A stretch of DNA of 64,000 bases from an uncultured Prevotellaceae bacterium (GTDB lineage: Bacteria > Bacteroidota > Bacteroidia > Bacteroidales > Bacteroidaceae). The stretch is taken from contig CACZVE010000007.1 of assembly GCA_902784565.1 (NCBI GenBank), positions 1 through 64,000 of the forward strand. The letters are read 5' to 3'. Position 1 is the first letter of the stretch, and every line of letters starts with the position of its first letter. Position numbers and translations under genes: made by a program. The notes below the pieces were generated by a model. That model did not search any database. It was not told the DNA's origin and saw only the letters and a list, made by a program, of their open reading frames with translations. Shown piece by piece: positions 8,901-17,507 of the stretch.

Positions 8901-9880
8901 TTAATGATCAGGCTCATGCCAGGACGGAGGCCTTCGAGTTTCTCGACGGGACGGGCCTTCACCTCGAAGGTCTTCAAGTCGTACTGCCCGTTGGCCTTCG
9001 TGGCCTTCCAGACTGCATACGAACCCTGGTCCTTCAGGTAATAGACCTTCATCTTCACCTCTTTATTAAAGGCTGGCACGAAGGCAGTAAACTCATCGCC
9101 CACCTTCATGTCGTTCAACTGATCCTCGCGAACATTAAACGTGCCCCACATATCGTCCATCACGGCAATCGACATGATGGGAGAGCCTGTACCGACGAGT
9201 TCGCCTACTTTCGGGAAGATGTCACTCACCTCACCGTCCTTCTGGGCCACCTGCACCGTCTCGTGGATATAGGAGTTCACCTCGTTGACGGCTCCCTTGG
9301 CACGACCCACCTGGGCGGCAGCAGCCATCTTGTCCTCCATACGGGCACCGTTCACAGCCATGTCGTACTGACTCTGGGCAGCCTTCATCTGGGCCTCCAT
9401 CGCCTTGTAGTTGGCATAGACCTCGTCACGCTTCTGGGCAGAGACCACCCCCTCGTCGAAGAGACGCTGGATGCGTCCATACGATTTCTCGGCAATCTCG
9501 AAACCAGCCTTCGCCTGCTGGAGCACGGAGAAGGCACCCTGGATCTGTTCCTTACGGGCCCCGTTCTGGGCTTTCAGTTCGAGGGCAGCAGCGGCATTCT
9601 CAGCACTGCGGGCCTGTTCCATCTTAGCACGTACATCGGGGGCATCGAGGATGGCGAGTGTATCACCAGCCTTCACGAAGTCGCCCTCTTTCACACGGAT
9701 CTCGAGGATACGGCCCGGCACCTTACTGGACACACGGTACTCCGTGACTTCCACCTGCCCCTGAATGACATTGGGCTCACGGTCGAGGGCAAAGAATCCG
9801 ATGAGGGCCACGATAATGATTACTGCTATAAAACCGACAATGGCAAGCAGGATGTTCTTATGTTGACTATTTGCTGACAT
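8894..9880 (-). CDS. HlyD-family periplasmic adaptor (membrane fusion protein)
   Basis: A 328-residue adaptor of tripartite efflux systems, linking the inner-membrane permease to the TolC channel. One N-terminal TM (about residues 11-32) anchors it; a biotinyl-lipoyl half-motif follows (VEVTEYRVSSKVPGRI...VKAGDTLAILD), then an alpha-helical hairpin rich in A, Q, K and E at about 78-215, and the second lipoyl half and beta-barrel (VGTGSPIMSIAVMD). It starts 7 nt after the TolC stop. Its last codons and stop are part of a heptad repeat array, so copy-number change there would alter the C-terminus. Confidence 0.92.
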   Translation of the reverse strand: MSANSQHKNILLAIVGFIAVIIIVALIGFFALDREPNVIQGQVEVTEYRVSSKVPGRILEIRVKEGDFVKAGDTLAILDAPDVRAKMEQARSAENAAAALELKAQNGARKEQIQGAFSVLQQAKAGFEIAEKSYGRIQRLFDEGVVSAQKRDEVYANYKAMEAQMKAAQSQYDMAVNGARMEDKMAAAAQVGRAKGAVNEVNSYIHETVQVAQKDGEVSDIFPKVGELVGTGSPIMSIAVMDDMWGTFNVREDQLNDMKVGDEFTAFVPAFNKEVKMKVYYLKDQGSYAVWKATKANGQYDLKTFEVKARPVEKLEGLRPGMSLIIKK

Positions 9881-9887
9881 AATGGTA

Positions 9888-11405
9888 TTATTCTAATGTG
9901 CCGAGCGACTTCTGCAAGTCGATCTGGCTAAGTTTGACATCTATTTCTGCATCGATCTTCTGCGACTGGGCCTGGAGCCAGGCGGTCTGTGCCTCCATCA
10001 CGGTGGTGGGGGTGATGACACCCTCCTTGAAACCGAGGGTAGCCGTACGCAGGTTCTCTTCGGCACGGGCGATATTGGCATTCGCCATCGTGAGTTTCTT
10101 GTTAGCCTCATCCACACGGAAGGTATTCTGGTTCACCTGCAACTCAATCATCTCACGGGCCTCTTCCAGTTCGAGACTGGCAATGCTGGTGGCACCCTTC
10201 GAAGCACGTACCTTATACATCACATCGCCCCAGTTCCAGATGGGCACACGCACCATCACTCCGACATTCCAGATGCCACGGAACTTCTTCTCGAAACCGT
10301 TATACAAACTCGGGTTACTGATCAGGTAACCGCCTGTCAGTGCCACCTGAGGCAGATTACCTGCCTTCAACACATTCGTGGCCTGCTTGGAGAGGTCGAT
10401 GGTATTCTGGAGCATCTTCAATTCCGGACGGAAGGCAACGGCTTTCTCCACCTCCAGTTGTGGGGTGAGCGTCACCACAGCGATCTCCTCGACATGCTCG
10501 TCAGCGAGGGTGATATCCTCATTGACAGGCAGACCACAGAGTTCGCAGAGCAGCATCCTCGACAGCACCAGACCATCGTTGACTTTCATGACAGCCATCT
10601 CTGCCTCGTTCACTTTCACGCTGACACTCAGGCCCTCGCTACGGGTAGCCACACCCTCATCAATCATCTTACTGACATCCGAGTCGAGTTTCTTCACGAG
10701 GTCCAGATAACCGTCGGCGAGTTTCTTCTTATGCGTCAGCGACACCACCTGCCAATAAGCCTGGTCGATCTTGTAGAGCGTGGCCTGACGCTTGGCTTCC
10801 GTGGAGTTCTGTGCCAGACTCTCACTGATATCAGCCATCTTGTTCATGGCGATAATGGCACCACCCATGAAGACGGGCTGCGTCAACAGGATGGAACCGG
10901 CCCACACATTACGGGTATCGGTATGGAAGGCCTCCACGAGGTCGGCTCCGAGGGCATTCATCTGTCCAGCCAAGGAGGTCATACCGTCCTGTAATTGCGT
11001 CTGCAAGCCCCCCATCGTCTGTTGCACTTGTTCAGCGGGCATCCCCATCTGCACAAAAGCCCCACCCAATTGGGTCAAGGTCTGTCCGAAACCCTGCATC
11101 TGTGGCTGCATACCAGTGACCAGAGCAGTTCCCAGATTAGGGAATGCACTCTTCTGGGCATCATTCAACAGGGAGATCTCCCGACTGGTGTGCTCGTAGG
11201 TTCCTATGGCACTCACGTGGGGCAGATACTTGGTGCGTGCTGCCTTACGGGCATTCGCAGCCACATCCTGCTTGACTTGCGAGATACGCATCTGTTTGTT
11301 GTTGCGCAGCGCCATCGCCCGACAACTGTCGAGTGTCAGCAACCTTTGTGCGCTGACAGGCATCACCGCCCCAACAAACAAAACACTTAAAATAAATCTT
11401 ACCAT
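9888..11405 (-). CDS. TolC-family outer-membrane efflux protein
   Basis: A 505-residue outer-membrane channel, with the start chosen at 11405 (MVRFILSVLF), one base after the upstream stop, which gives a clean signal peptide ending PVSAQ. The rest shows the duplicated TolC pattern of long amphipathic helices, including repeats of LxxAxxxAxxNN type near the mature N-terminus and again around residues 330-450. Residues about 95-155 form an unusual Met/Gln/Gly-rich insertion (MQPQMQGFGQTLTQLGG) not seen in standard TolC. Together with HlyD and the permease it forms a complete export path across the envelope except for the ATPase. Confidence 0.92.
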   Translation of the reverse strand: MVRFILSVLFVGAVMPVSAQRLLTLDSCRAMALRNNKQMRISQVKQDVAANARKAARTKYLPHVSAIGTYEHTSREISLLNDAQKSAFPNLGTALVTGMQPQMQGFGQTLTQLGGAFVQMGMPAEQVQQTMGGLQTQLQDGMTSLAGQMNALGADLVEAFHTDTRNVWAGSILLTQPVFMGGAIIAMNKMADISESLAQNSTEAKRQATLYKIDQAYWQVVSLTHKKKLADGYLDLVKKLDSDVSKMIDEGVATRSEGLSVSVKVNEAEMAVMKVNDGLVLSRMLLCELCGLPVNEDITLADEHVEEIAVVTLTPQLEVEKAVAFRPELKMLQNTIDLSKQATNVLKAGNLPQVALTGGYLISNPSLYNGFEKKFRGIWNVGVMVRVPIWNWGDVMYKVRASKGATSIASLELEEAREMIELQVNQNTFRVDEANKKLTMANANIARAEENLRTATLGFKEGVITPTTVMEAQTAWLQAQSQKIDAEIDVKLSQIDLQKSLGTLE

Positions 11406-11406
11406 A

Positions 11407-12234
11407 TCAATCAAAGTTGAACGTTCTGGATCCAATCATGTTACCATCGGCGAAGATGCTGACACGGTATTGTCCGCCCTCCAACATCTGCGACACATCC
11501 CAGTAGGTGATTACCGTCACTTCCTCACCCGTATACTCGATGCTCTTCTTCATCGAATATTGCAGGTTCTTGTTCTCGTAGGGGAACGAGCCGCCACCAC
11601 TCAGCACGTTACCGCCAGGGTTCTGGATGCGCACATAGACGGTGCGGTTACCATTCGAGGCAGTGACATTCTTCGTGATGGTGAATGTGACTTGCATCTT
11701 CTTCGTGTCTTTGAGTTTCTTCGTGGGCTTGTCGCGCTTGTTCAGCAACGTGAGGTTGATGTTTGTCGCATCCAGTTGGGCGGCAATGGCCACCTTCTCC
11801 GAAAGGGAAGCCTTCTCACTGTTCAGACCAGCCACCTGAGCCGTACGCTGTTCCAGTTCGGCACTGACGCGACTGTTCTCCTCTTTCAGACTTTCATTCA
11901 GACGGTTCAGCGAGTCCACCTGGATGATGTAACTGCGGAGCACCTCACGCACCGTGGCGAGTTCCTTTTTCAGTCGGGTGATCTCTCGGGCATCGTCTGC
12001 CTTCACCCGTTTCAACTCCTCCAGAAGTCGCTGCGTCTTCATCTGCTCCTGTGTCAACTGCTCCACGATAGAGTCGTTGTTGATCTGCGTCTTCATCTCA
12101 CTGTACTGCAAGGCGAAGCGCTCGTATTCGTTCTCCATCTCCTGTTTGTCGAGTTCCGCCAGTTCCTGCATATCCTTATTCACCTGCTTTTGTTCCTGCA
12201 GATTCATAAAGAGCCATGCGGCCCCGCCTATCAA
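11407..12234 (-). CDS. Coiled-coil membrane-anchored protein, first gene of efflux operon, 5' end probably frameshifted
   Basis: As written only a TTG at 12234 opens the frame, giving 275 residues, and an in-frame TAA lies a few codons upstream (12247-12249). The start is thus mid-way through a TM segment (ILALIGGAAWLFMNL). If one A is restored after ATTAA near 12247, a GTG at 12278 reads into the same protein with the prefix KKLWDFSRIK, a plausible N-terminus. A long coiled coil covers about residues 10-135 and a beta-rich domain of unknown type follows (about 160-275). Its stop is one base from the TolC start. Role is unknown; envelope location and co-expression with the exporter are inferred. 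Confidence 0.65.
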   Translation of the reverse strand: MIGGAAWLFMNLQEQKQVNKDMQELAELDKQEMENEYERFALQYSEMKTQINNDSIVEQLTQEQMKTQRLLEELKRVKADDAREITRLKKELATVREVLRSYIIQVDSLNRLNESLKEENSRVSAELEQRTAQVAGLNSEKASLSEKVAIAAQLDATNINLTLLNKRDKPTKKLKDTKKMQVTFTITKNVTASNGNRTVYVRIQNPGGNVLSGGGSFPYENKNLQYSMKKSIEYTGEEVTVITYWDVSQMLEGGQYRVSIFADGNMIGSRTFNFD

Positions 12235-12283
12235 AGCCAGGATGACTTAATTCTACTGAAATCCCAAAGTTTTTTCACATTTG

Positions 12284-12315
12284 TTTGGCCATTTCACAGA
12301 ATTATACTATATTTG
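12284..12315 (+). promoter_or_regulatory. Promoter of the DUF4492-cydAB operon
   Basis: TTTG at 12284-12287, exactly 20 bp, then TATATTTG at 12308-12315: a full match to the Bacteroidota -33/-7 pattern. The predicted start of transcription is about 20 nt before the DUF4492 ATG at 12340. Confidence 0.75.
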
Positions 12316-12339
12316 CAACATCTTTTGAAAGAGAGGCCT

Positions 12340-12564
12340 ATGCAAAAGAACAGTTTTTTTCATAAGGTCTTTGACCTCTACTACGACGGTTTCCGTTCGA
12401 TGCGACTCGGACGGACGTTGTGGGCAATCATCCTCATCAAACTCTTCATCATCTTCGTGGTGTTGAAGATATTCTTTTTCCCCAACTTCCTGAAACAACA
12501 CGCCAAAGGCGACGAGGCGGGCTTTGTGGCAACGGAACTGACGGAACGAGCCGCACCAGATTAA
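12340..12564 (+). CDS. DUF4492 small membrane protein
   Basis: A 74-residue protein with one central TM (about residues 26-48, LWAIILIKLFIIFVVLKIFFF), a basic N-terminus (FHKVFDLYYDGFRSMRLGR) and a soluble tail. This is the DUF4492 pattern, small proteins found just upstream of cydA in many Bacteroidota. By position it is a candidate accessory subunit or assembly factor of cytochrome bd, comparable in role to CydX, but I know of no direct proof. It is 48 nt before cydA and shares the promoter at 12284-12315. Confidence 0.8.
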   Translation: MQKNSFFHKVFDLYYDGFRSMRLGRTLWAIILIKLFIIFVVLKIFFFPNFLKQHAKGDEAGFVATELTERAAPD

Positions 12565-12612
12565 TAACGACAACGAATTAAAACGAATTTTACGAATTTA
12601 AGTTATAAATGT

Positions 12613-14259
12613 ATGCTACAAAATCTCTTTCTAAACATTGATGCCGGAACCATCGACTGGTCACGAGCGCAGTTTGCACTCACGGCAATCTATCACTGGC
12701 TGTTCGTCCCACTCACCCTGGGACTGGCTGTTATCATGGGCATCGTCGAGACGAAGTACTATCGTACTCGCGACGAGTTCTGGAAGAATGCCGCAAAATT
12801 CTGGCAGAAACTCTTTGGTATCAACTTCGCAATGGGTGTGGCGACGGGTATCATCCTCGAATTCGAGTTTGGTACCAACTGGTCGAACTACTCCTGGTTC
12901 GTAGGTGACATCTTCGGTGCACCCCTGGCTGTGGAGGGTATTGTCGCCTTCTTTATGGAGAGTACCTTTGTCGCTGTGATGTTCTTCGGTTGGAAGAAGG
13001 TATCGCCAGGCTTCCACCTCGCCTCGACGTGGCTCACCGGCTTAGGTGCCACCATCTCTGCCTGGTGGATCCTCGTGGCAAATGCGTGGATGCAGTATCC
13101 CGTAGGCTGCGAGTTCAATCCCGACACAATGCGTAATGAGATGGTGTCGTTTACCGAGGTGGCCCTCTCCCCCTTTGCCATCGACAAGTTCTGTCACACC
13201 GTGATTTCCTCATGGATCATCGGTGCCATCTTCTGCGTGGCTGTCTGTTGCTGGTATCTGATGAAGAACCGTGAGGTGAAACTCGCCACAGAGAGTATGA
13301 AGATTGGTGTCTGGGTAGGTCTGATTGCTGCTGTGCTGGCTGGTGCCACAGGTCATAAGTCGGCTCAGAGCGTTGGTGAGGTACAACCCATGAAACTGGC
13401 TGCAATGGAAGCGCTCTATAACGGTGGTGAGGATCAGGGACTGACTGCCATCGCCTGGGTGAACCCCTTCTGTCAGCCTGACTACGCCAATGAGGAGGCT
13501 GCCCCATTGAAGTTGGAGATGCCCTACGCCCTGTCGTTTATGGCAACGAATGATATCCATGGTTATGTGCCTGGCATCAACGATATCCTTAATGGCTACA
13601 CCAAACCCGACGGTACCGTAGAGCCCTCTGTCGATGAAAAGATTGCACGAGGGAAACAAGCCATCGAGGCCCTCGCAGCCTACCGCAAGGCGAAGGCCGA
13701 AGGTGGCGACGGTAACTCTCAACTTTCTATTCTCAAGGAGAACATGAAATACTTCGGCTATGGCTATATCAAGGACAAGTCGGAGGTGGTGCCTTTTATC
13801 CCCATCAACTTCTGGGCGTTCCGCATCATGGTGGGACTGGGATGTGTCTTTATCCTCTACTTCCTCGTGTTGTTGCTGCTGATGTACGACATACCGTTCC
13901 TGTCTGTCTTCACGCGTCGTCTACTGGCTACCATCGGACTGTTGCCTGAGACAATGGCTAATGCGCCAAAGCGTCTTACGGGTCTCCCTTCATGGCACTA
14001 CTGGACTGCCATCGTCCTCGTGCCACTGGCTTATATCGCCTCGGAGTGCGGATGGCTCGTGGCTGAGTTCGGACGCCAGCCCTGGACCATTCAGGACATG
14101 TTGCCCACGTGGGCTGCCGTCTCTGACCTGAATGCCGGCAGCGTCGCCCTCACGTTCATCCTCTTCCTCATCCTCTTCTCTACGATGCTGGCCGTTGAGA
14201 TTAACATTCTCTTGAAGCAGATCAAAAAGGGGCCGGAAATGAGTAATCATAATCCCTAA
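12613..14259 (+). CDS. cydA: Cytochrome bd ubiquinol oxidase subunit I
   Basis: A 548-residue multi-pass inner-membrane protein that carries haems b558, b595 and d, and with CydB oxidises quinol and reduces oxygen with high affinity. The N-terminal segment ALTAIYHWLFVPLTLGLAV holds the conserved first-helix histidine. The later segment GRQPWTIQ is the characteristic GRQPW motif and EVQPMKLAAMEALY the quinol-loop region. The long loop at about residues 260-390 fits a long Q-loop. In an obligate anaerobe this oxidase would serve oxygen scavenging or nanaerobic respiration. The stop codon lies within the first unit of a heptad array leading to cydB. Confidence 0.96.
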   Translation: MLQNLFLNIDAGTIDWSRAQFALTAIYHWLFVPLTLGLAVIMGIVETKYYRTRDEFWKNAAKFWQKLFGINFAMGVATGIILEFEFGTNWSNYSWFVGDIFGAPLAVEGIVAFFMESTFVAVMFFGWKKVSPGFHLASTWLTGLGATISAWWILVANAWMQYPVGCEFNPDTMRNEMVSFTEVALSPFAIDKFCHTVISSWIIGAIFCVAVCCWYLMKNREVKLATESMKIGVWVGLIAAVLAGATGHKSAQSVGEVQPMKLAAMEALYNGGEDQGLTAIAWVNPFCQPDYANEEAAPLKLEMPYALSFMATNDIHGYVPGINDILNGYTKPDGTVEPSVDEKIARGKQAIEALAAYRKAKAEGGDGNSQLSILKENMKYFGYGYIKDKSEVVPFIPINFWAFRIMVGLGCVFILYFLVLLLLMYDIPFLSVFTRRLLATIGLLPETMANAPKRLTGLPSWHYWTAIVLVPLAYIASECGWLVAEFGRQPWTIQDMLPTWAAVSDLNAGSVALTFILFLILFSTMLAVEINILLKQIKKGPEMSNHNP

Positions 14260-14283
14260 TTACTAATTTCTAATTCCTAATTA
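14256..14283 (+). repeat. Heptanucleotide tandem array, CTAATTN type
   Basis: Four exact 7-bp units CTAATTA, CTAATTT, CTAATTC, CTAATTA. The first unit contains the cydA stop codon (14257-14259) and the last ends 3 nt before the cydB ATG at 14287. Confidence 0.85.
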
Positions 14284-14286
14284 AAT

Positions 14287-15435
14287 ATGACATACGAGTT
14301 TTTACAGCATTATTGGTGCTTCATCGTATCACTGCTTGGTGCGATATTAGTATTTCTGTTGTTTGTACAGGGAGCCAACTCGATGGCACGTTCATTGGGC
14401 TGGACAGAAGAAGGCCGACGCCTCGTCTACAACTCTACAGGACGTAAGTGGGAGTTTACCTTCACCACCCTCGTCACCTTCGGAGGTGCCTTCTTTGCCT
14501 CCTTCCCACTCTTCTACTCGACAAGTTTCGGCGGTGCCTACTGGCTCTGGATGATCATCCTTTTCACCTTCGTACTCCAAGCCGTCAGTTACGAGTTCCA
14601 GAACAAGATCGGCAATTTCCTCGGTCCGAAGACCTTCCAGTTCTTCCTGACCTTGAACGGTATCGTAGGTCCGTTACTCCTTGGTGGTGCCGTTGCCACC
14701 TTCTTCGAGGGCTCTAACTTCATCATCGAGAAGAACAACCTCATCGACGCTGGTGCCATCACACCCATCATCTCCCGTTGGGCGAATGCCTCCCATGGTC
14801 TGGATGCCCTGCTCAATCCCTGGGTATTGGTGCTTGGTTTCGCTGTCGTCTTCCTTGCACGTGTACTGGGCATTCTCTACGTGATGAACAATGTCAACGA
14901 CGAGGATATCCGCTCTCGTGGTAGTGTACGTCTGATTGGTGCTGCCGTACCCTTCGTCGTACTCTTTGTGGCGTATCTCGTCCACCTGTTGTTGAAGGAT
15001 GGCTTCGCTGTCAATCCAGAGACGGGTGAGATCTTCATGGAGCCTTATAAGTACTTCAACAACTTCATCGAGATGTGGTATCTCCTCATCCTCTTGTTAA
15101 TCGGTGTGGTATTGGTGCTCTTCGGTATCGGCAAGACCATCATCTCGAAGGATTACATCAGCGGCATCTGGCCTGCAGGCATCGGCACGGTACTCACCGT
15201 CCTCGCCCTGTTGCTCTGCTGTGCCTGGAACAATACCGCCTACTACCCCTCGACAGCCGACTTGCAGAGTTCACTGACACTCTCCAACTCCTGTTCGAGT
15301 GAGTTCACGCTGCGTACGATGTTCTATGTATCGTTGCTGGTGCCCTTCGTACTGGCTTACATCGTCTACGCCTGGCGTGCCATCGACGCCAAGAAACTCG
15401 ACAAGGACGAGATCCAGACTGACCACGCCTACTAA
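14287..15435 (+). CDS. cydB: Cytochrome bd ubiquinol oxidase subunit II
   Basis: A 382-residue partner of CydA with about nine hydrophobic segments and no haem ligands of its own; it stabilises the haem-bearing subunit. The N-terminal region (YWCFIVSLLGAILVFLLFVQ) and the segment AVSYEFQNKIG are typical of CydB. Length is normal. The gene is followed by a strong hairpin terminator, so the operon is DUF4492-cydA-cydB with no CydDC exporter in this window. Confidence 0.95.
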   Translation: MTYEFLQHYWCFIVSLLGAILVFLLFVQGANSMARSLGWTEEGRRLVYNSTGRKWEFTFTTLVTFGGAFFASFPLFYSTSFGGAYWLWMIILFTFVLQAVSYEFQNKIGNFLGPKTFQFFLTLNGIVGPLLLGGAVATFFEGSNFIIEKNNLIDAGAITPIISRWANASHGLDALLNPWVLVLGFAVVFLARVLGILYVMNNVNDEDIRSRGSVRLIGAAVPFVVLFVAYLVHLLLKDGFAVNPETGEIFMEPYKYFNNFIEMWYLLILLLIGVVLVLFGIGKTIISKDYISGIWPAGIGTVLTVLALLLCCAWNNTAYYPSTADLQSSLTLSNSCSSEFTLRTMFYVSLLVPFVLAYIVYAWRAIDAKKLDKDEIQTDHAY

Positions 15436-15440
15436 AGGAA

Positions 15441-15470
15441 AAGGGGAGCATTCGATGCTCCCCTTCTTTT
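15441..15470. terminator. Hairpin terminator after cydB
   Basis: AAGGGGAGCAT, a short TCG loop, and the complementary ATGCTCCCCTT, followed by a T-rich run and preceded by an A-rich one. It lies between the convergent cydB and SpoIIE-like genes. Confidence 0.88.
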
Positions 15471-17482
15471 TATCCTTTATACCTGACGGCTAATAAGAGT
15501 ACGTCGTCACTCCATTCTGTTCCCTCGATATAACGGTTGAGGGCGGCATGGATACTCTCGACAAACGGTTGTGGTGCCGGATCGGTTTTCTTCGCCTGGA
15601 GAGCCTCACCCAACAGTCTGGATTCCCCGTAAGATTTCCCTGCTGCATTCTTTACCTGCAGGAGTGCTTCGTTATAGAAAAGGAGCATCGTGTCAGGAGC
15701 AAGTTCATACGCCTGAGCATCCACCGGCAGTTTACTCACCTCCGTGCCAACAGTCAATGGCATCACATGACCGGCATTACTATATTCCAGATGCCCCGTC
15801 GAGAGGTCGAGTACACCCACGAACAGTTTGACGGCACTGTCTGCACCACAACTCTCTGTCAGGGCCGTATTGATGGTTGCAACGATACGTCCCGGCTCCG
15901 TCTCCACGGCAGACACCGTACGGAACTGCGTCTTTGCCACAGCCATCATCATCGACGACCAGACATCCGCATCCGAGGGATCACACACCATACAGAATAG
16001 TTTCCCGTCACGGATCAACAGATCATAGATACCTCCTGCAGACTCTTTGGCAGTGGTCTGCGAGACATACGAACTGAGTGCGGCATGCTGAGGCAGACTG
16101 TCTGGGCATAACGTCCGTTTGATAGCGTTGATGATACCCTGCTTCGTTTCCCCAGCCACCCTTGCGGTGGTCTGTGCCTCCAACTGTGTATAGGCCTTGT
16201 CCAGATTCTTGTAAGCAACCTTTTCCTTTCTGACCCTCATCCGACAGAAGGCCGCATAGGCCAGTGCTAAGAGGAAGGCCAATGCCAACACGACATAATT
16301 CCATATCCGCTGCTGACGGGCAGGGGCGGCCTGCTGATCAGCGAACTTCTCCGCCCGCCTGGCAATCGTGGCCAGTTCTTCTTTCTCTGTCTTGCTGGCC
16401 AGGTCAAGGGCCCGACTGAGTGAGTCGCATATCTGTTTACTCACGGCCAATGCCGTATCCTTCCGGCCTGCCAACTGATTGGCCTGATACTTCTTCAACA
16501 GCAGGTCCTTGATGGTCTCCATCGTAAAGGGCTCTTCCTGTTTGTCCAACAGCGCATTCAGACTGTGGTAGTTGTCGGCTGCCTCATTCCAGCGGTTAGC
16601 GATGATCAGGTAGTCATTGGCATTGATACGTCCTTCGGGCATCTGACTGAAACGGGTCTCACGGAAAGCGTCAAACACTTTGGCGGCATCTTCCTTCTTG
16701 CCAAGTCCTTCGAGGGCTCTGGCCCGGTAGATGTCGAAACGTGCCACCTGCTTGTCAATGTAGTTCTGGTCGGCATCAGGCAACTGCTCATACTGTCCGA
16801 CGAGTTCTCCGAAGTGGTCTATCCAAGTGATGGCTTTCTGATAGTTGCCTGTCGTGATACAATAATAGGCAATGTTGATAAGTCCCGCAATGGCGTTCTT
16901 ATAGGCCGCCGAGGAGTGGTTCCTGTCGATGTTCTCAAGGTGTTTCTGATAGGCCAGTTTGAAGCCGTCGTCCGCATCCCCGGCAGTCTCTCCGGCACTC
17001 GACTGGGAACAGCCGAGGTAGATCAACAGGTTGACGTAATCGCTGGTGGTATCGCAGCCGAGGGTTTCAAGACGGTCTACAACGGGCTTTGCCATCCTGT
17101 ATGCTGAGACGAGGTCGCCACGCAGACACAACAGGTTCGCCAGTCTACTGGCCGACTTCGCATAAAACCCCACTTCCTCGGCATCGTCGGAAGTCTCTGC
17201 AGCCGTGACGGAATTCTTCCAATAGAACTCCGCCATACGTTTCTGATTGAGTTTGTCACTGGCATAGCCGCGCCAGTAGTTCGCACTGGCATGCGACACC
17301 TCACCAGCCTGTTCCAGACTGTCTGCAAGCGTCAGCAGCCGTTGGTAATCACGAGTCTTGTGGGCCACTTCTATCAGTTCCGTAGCCTTCTTACTCTGTC
17401 CTTTTCGCCCCGTATTGCCGCAGCCCACCGTCAGTACGGCAATTGCCACGCAGAGGAGCATCCATTGTCTTGTCTGTTTCAT
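15470..17482 (-). CDS. TPR lipoprotein with C-terminal SpoIIE/PP2C-like domain
   Basis: A 670-residue protein starting at 17482, with a lipobox ending at a cysteine (about residue 21, LTVGC). A TPR-like helical region covers about 35-385, one TM lies near 395-415, a short coiled coil follows, and the last 190 residues resemble a SpoIIE-type PP2C phosphatase. Several usual metal-binding aspartates are missing: the GGDxYD motif reads GGIYDLL and the late DG motif reads FYNEALL, while a DD pair near the C-terminus (WSDDVLLLAV) remains. It may be a weak or inactive phosphatase acting as a scaffold or sensor. It is third in an operon after aat. Confidence 0.7.
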   Translation of the reverse strand: MKQTRQWMLLCVAIAVLTVGCGNTGRKGQSKKATELIEVAHKTRDYQRLLTLADSLEQAGEVSHASANYWRGYASDKLNQKRMAEFYWKNSVTAAETSDDAEEVGFYAKSASRLANLLCLRGDLVSAYRMAKPVVDRLETLGCDTTSDYVNLLIYLGCSQSSAGETAGDADDGFKLAYQKHLENIDRNHSSAAYKNAIAGLINIAYYCITTGNYQKAITWIDHFGELVGQYEQLPDADQNYIDKQVARFDIYRARALEGLGKKEDAAKVFDAFRETRFSQMPEGRINANDYLIIANRWNEAADNYHSLNALLDKQEEPFTMETIKDLLLKKYQANQLAGRKDTALAVSKQICDSLSRALDLASKTEKEELATIARRAEKFADQQAAPARQQRIWNYVVLALAFLLALAYAAFCRMRVRKEKVAYKNLDKAYTQLEAQTTARVAGETKQGIINAIKRTLCPDSLPQHAALSSYVSQTTAKESAGGIYDLLIRDGKLFCMVCDPSDADVWSSMMMAVAKTQFRTVSAVETEPGRIVATINTALTESCGADSAVKLFVGVLDLSTGHLEYSNAGHVMPLTVGTEVSKLPVDAQAYELAPDTMLLFYNEALLQVKNAAGKSYGESRLLGEALQAKKTDPAPQPFVESIHAALNRYIEGTEWSDDVLLLAVRYKG

Positions 17483-17507
17483 ATTCTTTTGTTTTAGATG
17501 AGTTATT

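Noticed and set aside
8795..9877. Plus-strand open frame of 360 codons over the HlyD gene
   Set aside because: Rich in His, Leu and Val as expected for an antisense shadow; no recognisable protein.
11206..12564. Long plus-strand open frame of 452 codons over the TolC and coiled-coil genes
   Set aside because: It is antisense to clear genes; only its last 74 codons (12340-12564) form a real gene, DUF4492, with its own start and promoter.
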